DNA of 64,000 nucleotides from Flavobacteriales bacterium (GCA_029251405.1 JAQXDK010000006.1:32555-96554); one strand, 5' to 3'; numbered from the stretch's first letter, positions 18,360 through 27,173 are shown. Translations and numbers: made by a program. Notes: generated by a model from the sequence alone, not told the origin.

Positions 18360-18393
18360 TATATTTCTGATAGCATTAATTTTTATTTTATAA
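18271..18393 (+). CDS. Candidate small single-pass membrane protein
   Basis: A frame of 40 residues from an ATG at 18271 (another ATG at 18283; the frame is open back to 18208). The product has a basic amphipathic front (ENLKRFWKKYKIYFVDVWQ) and a strong hydrophobic segment ending at the C-terminus (YLVIIIIFLIALIFIL). That is the look of a small inner-membrane protein rather than of random antisense sequence. It overlaps the 5' end of the putative barrel gene on the other strand, less so if that gene starts at 18296. Its stop abuts the end of the coiled-coil gene. Expression is unproven. Confidence 0.4.
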   Translation: MNKLMENLKRFWKKYKIYFVDVWQYLVIIIIFLIALIFIL

Positions 18394-19362
18394 TTATCTT
18401 AAAGCAAAGGAGGATTCTCCGATAATATAGCCATCGTTGTATACTTCCACTTTGAATTTCCCAACAGTAACTCCTCCAATAATTTCGTGGTATATGCAAA
18501 TATCCATATTTTCATTCTGGTAGTTCACCACTCTTTTGGAGCTGACCTCAATATTAGTGCCTTCAGCATTTTCAATTAAAATAGGATCTGCTGATGACAG
18601 TGTTTTATTATCCTGATCTATTACTCTTATGTATATAGTTTTATCTCCAGAAAGAGTCAATTTATTTTCTAATAAAGTAAAGCAACCTTTTACCATATTT
18701 GTTTTAGAGGCTCTTGTAGTTTCACTTTGAGAACCTGAGCTCCTAATTCTAATTGCTGAAACTGTAACATTAGCAGATTGGAGAACAGCTCCTAACGCTA
18801 CTTTCTTTGCTAGATCATTATTTTCCTTTTTAATTTCCTTATTTTGTTTAGATACTTTTGATAAACTATTGGATTTCTCTGTGAGGGAGTTGGACAAATT
18901 AATGTTTAATGTATTTAAGGAATCAATAGTATGTATATAACCCTTCATGATTCCTCTTAATGTCTCAGCTTCTTTTTTTAAGGAAAATATTTTTCGCCAA
19001 TCTCTATTAGACTTACTATTTAATTTATCAACTTTTTTCATTAAAGACATGATTTTCAGCTTCTGTTTATTAATACTGTCTAGAGAAATGGTGTTGTTTT
19101 TTTCAAGACTATCATAAGAAAATAACATCAGCTTTAAATTATCTTTTAAGCTCTCTGTTTTAGATGCGTTTAAAGCGTCTTCATTAATTAAGATTTGATT
19201 CATTTCATTATTCTCAAACAACAAGTTCGATAGTTCTTTATTAATTTGATGATTTTCTTTATTTAAAGTGCTAATCAAGTAACCAGTATATCCAAGAGCA
19301 ATTATAAGTGCTAGGATTATTACAGTAGAATAATTTTTTTTAACGGAATTGGATTCTGACAT
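18394..19362 (-). CDS. Membrane-anchored coiled-coil protein, unknown function
   Basis: A 322-residue protein with an N-terminal membrane segment (about 12-30, TVIILALIIALGYTGYLIS). A long coiled coil follows (about 33-188, rich in Leu, Lys, Asn and Glu heptads). The compact beta-rich C-terminal domain of about 130 residues starts VALGAVLQSANVTVSAIRIR and includes SGSQSETTRASKTN, CFTLLENKLTLSGDKTIYIRV and the ending YNDGYIIGESSFALR. I recall very similar C-terminal blocks in many uncharacterised Bacteroidota proteins, but no function is known to me. The orientation implies a periplasmic coil and head. It stands alone, divergent from comF. Confidence 0.7.
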   Translation of the reverse strand: MSESNSVKKNYSTVIILALIIALGYTGYLISTLNKENHQINKELSNLLFENNEMNQILINEDALNASKTESLKDNLKLMLFSYDSLEKNNTISLDSINKQKLKIMSLMKKVDKLNSKSNRDWRKIFSLKKEAETLRGIMKGYIHTIDSLNTLNINLSNSLTEKSNSLSKVSKQNKEIKKENNDLAKKVALGAVLQSANVTVSAIRIRSSGSQSETTRASKTNMVKGCFTLLENKLTLSGDKTIYIRVIDQDNKTLSSADPILIENAEGTNIEVSSKRVVNYQNENMDICIYHEIIGGVTVGKFKVEVYNDGYIIGESSFALR

Positions 19363-19435
19363 CTTAATTTTATTGTAATATTAAATTTAAGAAATTTATA
19401 ATTATGCCTATAACTCTGGTCAAATTTAATACATA

Positions 19436-20104
19436 TTGATTAAAGAATTCATTCAACTTATTTATCCTGAATTTTGTGCTGGTTGTGGTGATCAACTCCA
19501 GTTTTCCGAAAAAGCAGTTTGTAGTTCTTGTTTAGTAGAATTAAGAAATTATTCTTTTACATCAGCTAAATCTTTTTTTGGACGACATATTGCTGAAGAT
19601 GAAATTTATCTTTTTAATAATTTTAAAAATAAAATTCTCCAGAAAATCGTTTATGAATTAAAGTATAACAGAAATAAATCGTCTGGATATATATTAGGAA
19701 TGGAGTTGGGTTATTTAATTAAAAAATCAATCCATGATTGTAGTTATGATTTTATAGTACCAGTACCCATTAGTAAAGTCAAAAGAAATAAACGAGGATA
19801 TAATCAATGTGAATTGATTGCAGAAGGGGTTTCACAGATCTTAAAAGTTCCAATAGCTTTCAATTATTTAAACCGGAATAACAATTTAAATTCTCAAATA
19901 AACAGTAACCGATATCAAAGGTGGTTAAATGTTGAGGAACAGTACAGTTTAATAAAAGAGTTTAAAAACTATTCTAAATTGTTGATTGTAGATGACATAG
20001 TTACAACTGGAGCAACAATTAACAGTTGTATTAAAGCAATAAAGAAAAACAACAGTAAGATTACGATTTCTGTTGCTGCGTTAGCTGGTAGTAAAGTTAT
20101 TTAG
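19436..20104 (+). CDS. comF: ComF family protein (phosphoribosyltransferase-like)
   Basis: A 222-residue protein with the ComF layout. A zinc-binding Cys4 knuckle at the N-terminus (Cys14, Cys17, Cys29, Cys32) is followed by a type I phosphoribosyltransferase domain with the PRPP loop LLIVDDIVTTGATI at about 180-193. The middle block PVPISKVKRNKRGYNQCELIAE is also diagnostic. ComF proteins are needed for natural DNA uptake in several bacteria; the Bacteroidota members are often called amidophosphoribosyltransferase-like. The start is TTG; upstream in frame there is only an ATA before a stop. The 3' end overlaps the convergent MORN gene by 8 bases. Confidence 0.88.
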   Translation: MIKEFIQLIYPEFCAGCGDQLQFSEKAVCSSCLVELRNYSFTSAKSFFGRHIAEDEIYLFNNFKNKILQKIVYELKYNRNKSSGYILGMELGYLIKKSIHDCSYDFIVPVPISKVKRNKRGYNQCELIAEGVSQILKVPIAFNYLNRNNNLNSQINSNRYQRWLNVEEQYSLIKEFKNYSKLLIVDDIVTTGATINSCIKAIKKNNSKITISVAALAGSKVI

Positions 20105-20510
20105 AATCTTTTTCTGGGCTTTCAACAGATGCTTCAATCTCGACACTTTCCAATTGACCATCTTTAAACATTCCTTCGTAAGTAGCTGATTCTTTCGACC
20201 AACGATATTTGCCAATTCCATTGGTGAGACCTTCTTTCCAATGTCCATCATATGTATTGCCATTTTTCCAAGTGTATTTCCCAATACCGCTTCTTTTTCC
20301 AGCAATAAAATTTCCTTTATACTTGTCTCCATTTTCATACATGAAATCTCCAAAACCGTGTGGTTTTCCGTCCACCCAATATCCATCATATGCACTACCG
20401 TTTTCCCACTTAAAAGTACCATGACCCCTGTGACAGTTTCCTTTAACACATTGAGAATAAGAAATTGAAGTAGTAAAGGAGATTAAAATAATGATAAATA
20501 TATTTTTCAT
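20097..20510 (-). CDS. Secreted MORN-repeat protein
   Basis: A 137-residue protein with a signal peptide (residues 1-19, ending SISYSQ). Four MORN repeats span about 27-118: GHGTFKWENGSAYDGYW, GFGDFMYENGDKYKGNF, GIGKYTWKNGNTYDGHW and GIGKYRWSKESATYEGMF. A short acidic tail (about 120-137) follows. MORN repeats form beta-hairpin arrays that bind lipids or proteins. Here the signal peptide puts them outside the cytoplasm, and the partner is unknown. The regular repeat periodicity keeps other frames open on both strands; those are shadows. It is convergent with comF with an 8-base overlap. Confidence 0.85.
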   Translation of the reverse strand: MKNIFIIILISFTTSISYSQCVKGNCHRGHGTFKWENGSAYDGYWVDGKPHGFGDFMYENGDKYKGNFIAGKRSGIGKYTWKNGNTYDGHWKEGLTNGIGKYRWSKESATYEGMFKDGQLESVEIEASVESPEKDSK

Positions 20511-20591
20511 GATACTTAAATTAGTTTTTACAAAGTTAATAAATTAAAAATTACAAATAACATGCCAATTTTTTAAGCCAAAATAAAATTA

Positions 20592-21674
20592 TCAATTCTC
20601 AGATATTTTTTTGACACTTTGGATGGTTTGAGAATTTACTTTTTTTACAAATCTTTTGATGTCAACTAACTTATCAAGTTGCTTATTTTCAAAAATAGAC
20701 TCCAGTAACTCATTTATCAAAAGTGGAGCCATTAGCACTGCTTTACTACCCATTCCATTGATAACAAATAAATTTTTTACTAAAGGGTGCTCACCTATCA
20801 AAGGTTTACGATCCGAAGTTGTGGGTCTAAAACCAAATTTTTGACGTATTATTTGTAAGTCATTTATTTTGACAATTTTTCCAATTTTTGTCATTAGTTC
20901 TTCTTTTGCTTCTAATGTGTTTTTATAAGTCCTATCTAGATGATTATAGGTTGCCCCTAGAGTAAATAAATTATTACCCGTAGGTAATGAAAACACACCA
21001 GAGTTAAGTATTAATTTCGGTAAATTTTCTGATTTTATTTCTAATAATTCTCCTTTGTTTGGGATTATAGGTAGATAACTAAATAATTCATTGGTATTTG
21101 CTCCGACACCCTGGCATAAAACAACATTTTGATAAGAAATTCCCTGATAATTAAAGATTTTTCCTTTTATTTTTAAATTTTCTGATTTAAAATTTTCATT
21201 AATTATATTCTTTCGGTATTTATTTTTTACTAATTGTAAAAAATCTTTAACGTTAAGTCTATGAGATTTTTTTAGAAGTCCGTTTCCATATGGGGTTTTA
21301 ATTTTTTTAATGGGTAAATTATTAAAAGCAATTAAATCCTCATAATTCGAATCTGCGGTTTTACCTATCCAATTATTTTGCTCTTCGAAAGAGCTAAAAA
21401 TTCTTTTAAGTTTATGATTTTCGAAATAATTGGTTTCATTTAATTCATCAAATGAGGTATAAAAATCTTTGCTAAAATTATAGAATTCTTTTCCTCTCCA
21501 CGAAATAGTTCCTCTCTTTAGTGCTAGAGGGTGCATAATTCCTGCAGCAACTTTTGAACTAGAGTTATTTTCGTAGGAGTTAATAATTTTAAAACGTTTT
21601 GATAATTTCTCAAGCTGAATAGCTAAAATAGATCCACTAAGCCCTTGTCCTACAATTAAGAAGTCATATTTCAT
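20592..21674 (-). CDS. FAD-dependent oxidoreductase, DAO (D-amino acid oxidase/dehydrogenase) family
   Basis: A 360-residue flavoprotein. The N-terminal dinucleotide motif is DFLIVGQGLSGSILA (Gly9, Gly11, Gly14). Features of the DAO superfamily follow: AAGIMHPLALKR, the nucleotide-binding VVLCQGVGANT near residue 190, and the C-terminal FGFRPTTSDRKPLIGEHP and NGMGSKAVLMAP. The last two are the FAD-contacting region of glycine oxidase, D-amino acid dehydrogenase and MnmC-type enzymes. The substrate is not determinable; a secondary amine or D-amino acid is likely. It begins directly after the LysE-type exporter gene (adjacent bases 21674/21675), so the two are probably co-expressed. Confidence 0.8.
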   Translation of the reverse strand: MKYDFLIVGQGLSGSILAIQLEKLSKRFKIINSYENNSSSKVAAGIMHPLALKRGTISWRGKEFYNFSKDFYTSFDELNETNYFENHKLKRIFSSFEEQNNWIGKTADSNYEDLIAFNNLPIKKIKTPYGNGLLKKSHRLNVKDFLQLVKNKYRKNIINENFKSENLKIKGKIFNYQGISYQNVVLCQGVGANTNELFSYLPIIPNKGELLEIKSENLPKLILNSGVFSLPTGNNLFTLGATYNHLDRTYKNTLEAKEELMTKIGKIVKINDLQIIRQKFGFRPTTSDRKPLIGEHPLVKNLFVINGMGSKAVLMAPLLINELLESIFENKQLDKLVDIKRFVKKVNSQTIQSVKKISEN

Positions 21675-22322
21675 TTATAATGAATCCTTGAAAAATATTG
21701 CTAGACCAAAAAACATCAATAAGCAACCGATCAAAATTCCTATAATCGATAAAGTATTGTTAGTTAATTTTTCCTTGAGTTTACTTGAAAAGTAGATTTT
21801 TAAAACGTCTACAGAAAACATAGTTAGTAAAGTGATTCCAAAAAAAGTGAATAACTTAACATCTGTTAGTTTCAACTCATTAGTTGCATACGTACAGGCG
21901 GCAATCCAAAACATCAGAACCCCTGGATTAATAGCGTTAAGTCCTAATCCTTTAACAATTAATTGTATAGGATAAATTATTTTAGTTTCATCACTTTCAA
22001 CCTCCTTAACTCCTTGAGCATCTAAATTTTTATCTCTTCTTTTCAAATAATTTTTCCTAATTGAAAAAAAACCAAGTATAATAAAAACTAAACCAGCTAC
22101 ATATTGAACGTATTCGTTAGCAGATAACCAAACATTAATTTTTTCTGCTACAAAAAATGCAGCTAATAAATATATCGCATCACTGAGTAATATACCAAGG
22201 TCTAGGAAAAGAGCAGATTTAAATCCCTTTTTTATACTGGTTTCAATTAAAATAAAGAAAGCAGGTCCTAGCATAAAGCTTATGACAATACCGAATAATA
22301 TTCCTTTCTGAATTAAAATCAT
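21675..22322 (-). CDS. LysE family translocator
   Basis: A 215-residue membrane protein with about six hydrophobic segments. The opening GILFGIVISFMLGPAFFILIETSIKKG contains the LysE/RhtB motif with the conserved Gly-Pro in helix 1. Later blocks NAINPGVLMFWIAAC and LIGCLLMFFGLAIFF also fit. The family exports amino acids or related solutes from the cytoplasm. Its gene abuts a DAO-family flavoenzyme gene, which suggests a shared amino acid or amine substrate. It is preceded by the small Cys-protein gene, separated by a terminator. Confidence 0.85.
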   Translation of the reverse strand: MILIQKGILFGIVISFMLGPAFFILIETSIKKGFKSALFLDLGILLSDAIYLLAAFFVAEKINVWLSANEYVQYVAGLVFIILGFFSIRKNYLKRRDKNLDAQGVKEVESDETKIIYPIQLIVKGLGLNAINPGVLMFWIAACTYATNELKLTDVKLFTFFGITLLTMFSVDVLKIYFSSKLKEKLTNNTLSIIGILIGCLLMFFGLAIFFKDSL

Positions 22323-22335
22323 TTTTTTATAAAAA

Positions 22336-22357
22336 AAAACCGCCCACAGGCGGTTTT
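22336..22357 (-). terminator. Rho-independent terminator after the small Cys protein gene
   Basis: A perfect 9-bp stem (AAAACCGCC / GGCGGTTTT) with loop CACA. On the minus strand it is followed by a T-run formed by the complement of the A-tract at 22331-22339. It lies 26 bases after the stop at 22384 and just before the LysE start, so it should insulate that operon. Confidence 0.88.
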
Positions 22358-22383
22358 AAATCTTAGATATAGTAATAAAGATT

Positions 22384-22599
22384 CTAGCCTCTTAATAGTG
22401 GAAGACCAGTCTTATCACTTTCAACAACTGTTTTCCCAGAAGGAACGTCGCATACAGAACATTTGTTTCCTTTCGGAGTTACTGTTCTTTCGTCTTTACA
22501 GAAGTAATATATAGTTTGATTTTGCCCACCTTTTAAAGTAACATGCTGTTCGTGTAAAAAGTAGGTATTTCCTTTACTATTTGTGTGTGAATAACCCAT
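22384..22599 (-). CDS. Small conserved protein with Cys pair
   Basis: A 71-residue soluble protein that starts MGYSHTNSKGNTYFLHEQHV and has TLKGGQNQTIYYFCKDER, then a CSVC knuckle (Cys47, Cys50) plus Cys34, and the ending KTGLPLLRG. I recall short proteins with the same opening and the same TGLP-L end in many marine bacteria, annotated as hypothetical, usually without the Cys insertion. The Cys residues could bind metal, but a fourth Cys or His ligand is not certain. It is monocistronic, with a strong terminator and about 190 bases of AT-rich leader, which points to independent and perhaps high expression. Confidence 0.75.
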   Translation of the reverse strand: MGYSHTNSKGNTYFLHEQHVTLKGGQNQTIYYFCKDERTVTPKGNKCSVCDVPSGKTVVESDKTGLPLLRG

Positions 22600-22792
22600 T
22601 TTGATAAATTTATAATTAATAACTAAGTGAATATATTAAAAATATAGTAAATATTCTCTATAAATATATCTTTTTTGAATAATTTTTACAGAGGTAGTTA
22701 TTGTTCTAAGATTTATTACGTCAATATGACACAATAAATTGTTAAATATATTTAGCTAGGAACCCATAAATAGGCGATAAAAAATATTTTAC

Positions 22793-24103
22793 TTAGGGCT
22801 TTGACTCCAATCCATATTTTTCACAATACTTCTCGTAATTTTTAATCTGATCATTAGAAAGATCTATTTCTCTTCCATCAATAAATGCATGTGTTACTTT
22901 ATTTTTCATTATTTCTAGTGCATCACCATTGGATATAAATAAAGTAGCAGATTTACCACTCTCTAATACACCGTATTTTTCTAATCCTAGTATTTGAGCA
23001 CAATTGTAACTGAGCGCTTTTATTGCTTCCTCATAAGGCAACCCATAAGCAACCGCTGTTCCTGCTAAAAAAGGAAGATTTCTAGTTTGCATTTGCTCCA
23101 TATCTCCTTGATTTTCAAAGCAAAATAAAATACCAGCTTCAAATAGTTTTGCTGCTAATTTGTAACTGTCGTCTAATTGACTTTGGCGGTAATGGGGTAA
23201 AGAGTGAACTCTATTAATTAAAACTGAAATTTTATTTTCTGCAATTAATTCAAGGATGTAATGTATATCTTGACCACCAACTAAAGTGATTTTTTCAAGT
23301 TTAAATTTATTTTTAAAGCTGATTATATCTTTGATTTGTTGAACTTCATCAGCATGTATATACAACCTTTTATTTCCATTAAAAATAGACTTCATGGCTT
23401 CCATTTTCAAGTCTATTATGTTGTTATTTGTTTTACTGTATGCTTGTGCTTTTAAGAAGAATTCTTCAAGTAAACTTTTTTGCTTCTGAATATTTTTTTG
23501 ACTTTTTTTGATTTCTATTTGACTCAAATTCTGATTTACTCTGCTTCTTGGCCAATTTAAGTGGATACCCTCATCAGCTTTAATCACCGCATCTTCCCAA
23601 TTCCAAGCGTCAAACCTCATTACTGAAGAAGTTCCAGAAATTATACCACCTCTTGGAGATATTTGCCCAATCAGGACTCCATTTGATCGAACAGTAGGCG
23701 TTATTCTTGAGTCTGTATTGTAAGATGTAAGAGTTCTTGCATTGGGATTGAACTTTCCAGATTCTCTATAATCTTTTGTTGCTCTAACGGCCCCTATTTC
23801 CATTAATCCTAAAGTAGAATTCATAGCGATAAAACCAGGGTAAATTTCTCTGCCTTCTATATTAATTATTGTATCATAGCTCAGACTATCAATCTTGTTT
23901 TTTTCTAAATCAGCAACTTGATTAATAACTCCTTTTTTGAAACCTATGACTGATTTTTGAATTACAGATCCATTTCCAAGGTGTGCAGTTCCTCCAACTA
24001 GTAAAATACTTTTACTCTGTATTTCACCAGGTGTTACTTGAGAAACGCCATTAAGACATAAGGACATTAGAATAACTATTGTATGTAGTAATTTCTTATT
24101 CAT
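22793..24103 (-). CDS. Secreted amidohydrolase-like protein, metal site degenerate
   Basis: A 436-residue exported protein with a signal peptide ending about residue 20-22 (LNGVSQ). It has the amidohydrolase frame: a beta-sandwich start (LVGGTAHLGNGSVI), the strand-1 motif REIYPGFIAMNS, and a C-terminal ALSYNCAQILGLEKYGVLESGKSATLFI. The HxH that should follow PGF is missing (Asn95 and Thr97 are in its place), and no late metal-binding Asp motif is seen. It is therefore probably not a metal-dependent hydrolase by itself. Its start overlaps the upstream 1025-residue amidohydrolase gene by 8 bases, and the two may form a complex. Family relatives are called imidazolonepropionase-like. Confidence 0.75.
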   Translation of the reverse strand: MNKKLLHTIVILMSLCLNGVSQVTPGEIQSKSILLVGGTAHLGNGSVIQKSVIGFKKGVINQVADLEKNKIDSLSYDTIINIEGREIYPGFIAMNSTLGLMEIGAVRATKDYRESGKFNPNARTLTSYNTDSRITPTVRSNGVLIGQISPRGGIISGTSSVMRFDAWNWEDAVIKADEGIHLNWPRSRVNQNLSQIEIKKSQKNIQKQKSLLEEFFLKAQAYSKTNNNIIDLKMEAMKSIFNGNKRLYIHADEVQQIKDIISFKNKFKLEKITLVGGQDIHYILELIAENKISVLINRVHSLPHYRQSQLDDSYKLAAKLFEAGILFCFENQGDMEQMQTRNLPFLAGTAVAYGLPYEEAIKALSYNCAQILGLEKYGVLESGKSATLFISNGDALEIMKNKVTHAFIDGREIDLSNDQIKNYEKYCEKYGLESKP

Positions 24104-27100
24104 CTATTTCAAAATCATTACACTTATGAAGCTTATTAACTTGTTTTTTTATTCTTTGGGTAGGTACTCCATTCTTTTTTGCAGCTATCATTTCAGTAAT
24201 TAGATTTGAACGTTTTGCTTCATTTTCTTTAAATAAATCTTCTTGTTTTTCAGAATCGAAAAGAAGCCTTCCGTCAACATATGTTTGCTCTACTTTTGAA
24301 TAAATGGATAACGGCGAACGGGTCCAAATTACAATATCTGCATCTTTACCCACTTTTATTGAACCAGTAAACTGGTCGATATGTAATAGCTTTGCAGGAT
24401 TAATGGTAACTAACTTAAGAGCTTCATTTTCTGAGCATCCCCCGTATTTTATGGCCTTACTAGCTTCTTGATTAAGGCGTCGACCCATTTCAGCGTCATC
24501 AGAATTAACTGCTGTTACGATACCCATTTTACTCAGTATACACGCATTGTAGGGAATGGCATCTCTAACCTCGTATTTATAAGCCCACCAATCAGAAAAA
24601 GTGGATGCTCCAACTCCATGTTTTTTCATTTTATCTGCTACTTTATAGCCTTCCAAAATATGGGTAAATGTATTGATCTGAAATCCCATAGAATCGGCCA
24701 TTTTCATTAACATATTTATTTCTGACTGTATATAAGAATGACAAGTAATGAATCGTTTTTCATCTATGATTTCACTTAACGCTTCTAGCTGCAAATTTCT
24801 TTTAGGTGAAGTTTTAATACTTTTTTCTTTTTTACTTAACGAATTGTAATTATTTATTGAATTCTGATAGTTTTTAGCATCTGAAAAGGCGTCATAATAG
24901 ATTTGCTCAACACCCATTCTTGTCTGTGGATATCGTACACTGTACCTCCAACCCCAATTAGATTGCTTTACATTTTCACCCAAAGCAAACTTAATAAACC
25001 CTGGGGCAGCAAGGATTTTCATATTTTCAGCAGTTTGCCCCCATCGCATTTTAATAATAGCGCTTTGCCCTCCAACAGGATTTGCTGATCCATGTAATAA
25101 TTGAGCTGCAGTAACACCACCAGAAAGTTGCCTGTAAATATTTATATCTTCTGGATTGATAACGTCGCCTATTCTCACTTCAGAAGTAATGGCGTTAGAA
25201 CCTTCATTAACTCCATTCTGAATAGCAATATGAGAATGTTCATCAATAATTCCTGGAGATATGTGCTTACCATCTAAGTCAATAATTTTTAAATTATCGC
25301 TTCCCTCTGTATTAATGTTTTTACCAACAGCTATAATTTTACCATTTTTAATCCAAAGATCTCCTTTAAAAGTTCCTAATTCATCGGAGGTCCAAATGGT
25401 GGCATTTTTAAATATAATATTTTCTTGAGAAGGATATTTTTCTTGACAAAAATCCAGATGTTGATTGGAATTAAATGATTTTATTGGATCGATTGTAGAA
25501 TTAGAATCTTCCGATACTCTATTGAGGTTTTTGTTTTTAATAACCGACCAGCTTAGCCAATCCCCATTTTTATTTTGACCTTCACCACTCCATTTATTTC
25601 CTCCATCTTCAATTAATCCATTAAGTCTAATGTAACTATCACCTTCCGGGTAACTAAGGGTTACAGTGTTAGAGTTTCTTAAAAAAGTTGTTTTAATTTT
25701 TTTTTCTTTTTTAGTTTTAATTTTTTCTCCCTCGTTATTAAATACAAGGTCTCCATTTACAGTACTATCTGCTAAAAAAGGGTAGGAAATTATTGCTTTT
25801 GGAGAATTAACAGGTCCTGAAACAGTTAGTTTTTTTTGTTTTGCACCACACATTAGTTGGTAAGTTCCTCTAATATCAATTTCTTCTGTAGGCTTTTCAA
25901 ATTGCTTGCTTCCTAACACCCAGTTTTCGATAACATTAGAATTTTTAGAAAATATTTTTGAATCTGTAATTATGAAATTCGCCAGTTTACCCTTTTTTAA
26001 ATTTCCACAAATGGAATCAATCCCTAACCATCGAGCTGGAAGCTCAGTTAAAGAATATATAATTTTTTCTACTGAAGCTTCGTTTTTAATACTTGAACGT
26101 ATAGCATTAAAAAAATCTTTACTTTTCAAAGTAGAAGAAGTGATGCAATATGAAAGATTTTCTTTTTCAAGTCTCCCTAAGTTAGTGGAGGCGTATTTCC
26201 AATGACTTAATTCTGAAGTACTTACTGAAATGGCGTCGTATGGGTTGTCCAGATTCATAGGTTTTGGAAAATCAACAGGAATAATAAGTTTTGGATTTAG
26301 AGCTTTAATTTGTTCTAAATTTTCATACTCTTTTCCAGTCCCTTTGTAGTAAAAATCAAGATTAGCTTCCTTTGAAATTTTTTGAGCTCTAAAAAGATTA
26401 AGTTTACTTTCAACCATAAACATATTTGGAAGATGGTTATTAGCAATTTGTGCTTCGTAAGAAAGATTAGCAGTTGGATGAAAATTCACATTGTTTTTTT
26501 CGTACCATTTAGAGTCTATGAAATATTGTCTTAATAAGGCAATAGAACCCATTAAAGATGTAGGATATATTTGATTCGATTTTCCTTTGCTAAAAGAAAA
26601 GAAATTTGCTGCCTTATCAATTAAAATAACTTTTTTATAATCTTTAGTCAAAGCCAGTAAGGTTCCAGTCCCTCTAACAATTCCGTTATTTTGATGTGAA
26701 AGAACAATTCCATACCCTTTTTCTAAGTAGGGTACGGTTTTCTCATGATCAAATTGTATAAAATTAGCAGTGTTGTATTCTGGTCTAACTGCTTCATTCC
26801 AGTGATAGGGCCCTTCTTTAGAAGACTTGTATTGGGGTTGATTAGTTCTTTTTTTTCTTTCTTCTTTTAAAACATTTAATTCACTTACTAGTTCAATAAA
26901 CGAAGGGTAAATATGCTTTTGATTTAAATCATGAATAATTGCATTTTTGGGAATTGGAATACTTTCTCCAACGTCAGAAATTCTGTCTCCTTTAATTAAA
27001 AGCACTCCGTCGTTGATAGTAGTTTTAGAATCTAGATGAATAACACCATTTATAAATGCATGCGTAGCAACAGCATTCTCTTGAATTCCAATATGTGGAA

Positions 27101-27173
27101 TAAAAAGGTGATTCTGTGCTATTGTAAGCAATAGCACAAAAAAGGATGAAACAAATAGTAGGTATCTTTTCAT
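24096..27173 (-). CDS. Secreted tandem amidohydrolase (degenerate N-half, active-looking C-half)
   Basis: A 1025-residue exported protein with a signal peptide ending near residue 20 (LLLTIAQ). Residues of about 35-425 form an amidohydrolase-like half whose HxH is replaced (YPSFIELVSELN). A beta-rich linker of about 430-570 follows. Residues of about 585-975 form a second amidohydrolase with all expected ligands: His646/His648 (EHSH), Lys728 (GFIKFALGEN), His812 (CHSY), His838 (FTHIL) and Asp892 (NSDDAEMGRR). This half should bind a two-metal centre and hydrolyse an amide, perhaps of a peptide or cyclic imide. It is upstream of, and overlaps, the smaller amidohydrolase-like gene. It is divergent from the small membrane protein gene at 27242. 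Confidence 0.8.
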   Translation of the reverse strand: MKRYLLFVSSFFVLLLTIAQNHLFIPHIGIQENAVATHAFINGVIHLDSKTTINDGVLLIKGDRISDVGESIPIPKNAIIHDLNQKHIYPSFIELVSELNVLKEERKKRTNQPQYKSSKEGPYHWNEAVRPEYNTANFIQFDHEKTVPYLEKGYGIVLSHQNNGIVRGTGTLLALTKDYKKVILIDKAANFFSFSKGKSNQIYPTSLMGSIALLRQYFIDSKWYEKNNVNFHPTANLSYEAQIANNHLPNMFMVESKLNLFRAQKISKEANLDFYYKGTGKEYENLEQIKALNPKLIIPVDFPKPMNLDNPYDAISVSTSELSHWKYASTNLGRLEKENLSYCITSSTLKSKDFFNAIRSSIKNEASVEKIIYSLTELPARWLGIDSICGNLKKGKLANFIITDSKIFSKNSNVIENWVLGSKQFEKPTEEIDIRGTYQLMCGAKQKKLTVSGPVNSPKAIISYPFLADSTVNGDLVFNNEGEKIKTKKEKKIKTTFLRNSNTVTLSYPEGDSYIRLNGLIEDGGNKWSGEGQNKNGDWLSWSVIKNKNLNRVSEDSNSTIDPIKSFNSNQHLDFCQEKYPSQENIIFKNATIWTSDELGTFKGDLWIKNGKIIAVGKNINTEGSDNLKIIDLDGKHISPGIIDEHSHIAIQNGVNEGSNAITSEVRIGDVINPEDINIYRQLSGGVTAAQLLHGSANPVGGQSAIIKMRWGQTAENMKILAAPGFIKFALGENVKQSNWGWRYSVRYPQTRMGVEQIYYDAFSDAKNYQNSINNYNSLSKKEKSIKTSPKRNLQLEALSEIIDEKRFITCHSYIQSEINMLMKMADSMGFQINTFTHILEGYKVADKMKKHGVGASTFSDWWAYKYEVRDAIPYNACILSKMGIVTAVNSDDAEMGRRLNQEASKAIKYGGCSENEALKLVTINPAKLLHIDQFTGSIKVGKDADIVIWTRSPLSIYSKVEQTYVDGRLLFDSEKQEDLFKENEAKRSNLITEMIAAKKNGVPTQRIKKQVNKLHKCNDFEIDE

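Noticed and set aside
20081..20468. Other long frames on both strands over the MORN gene
   Set aside because: The MORN repeat periodicity keeps other frames open; only the frame with signal peptide and MORN motifs is coding.
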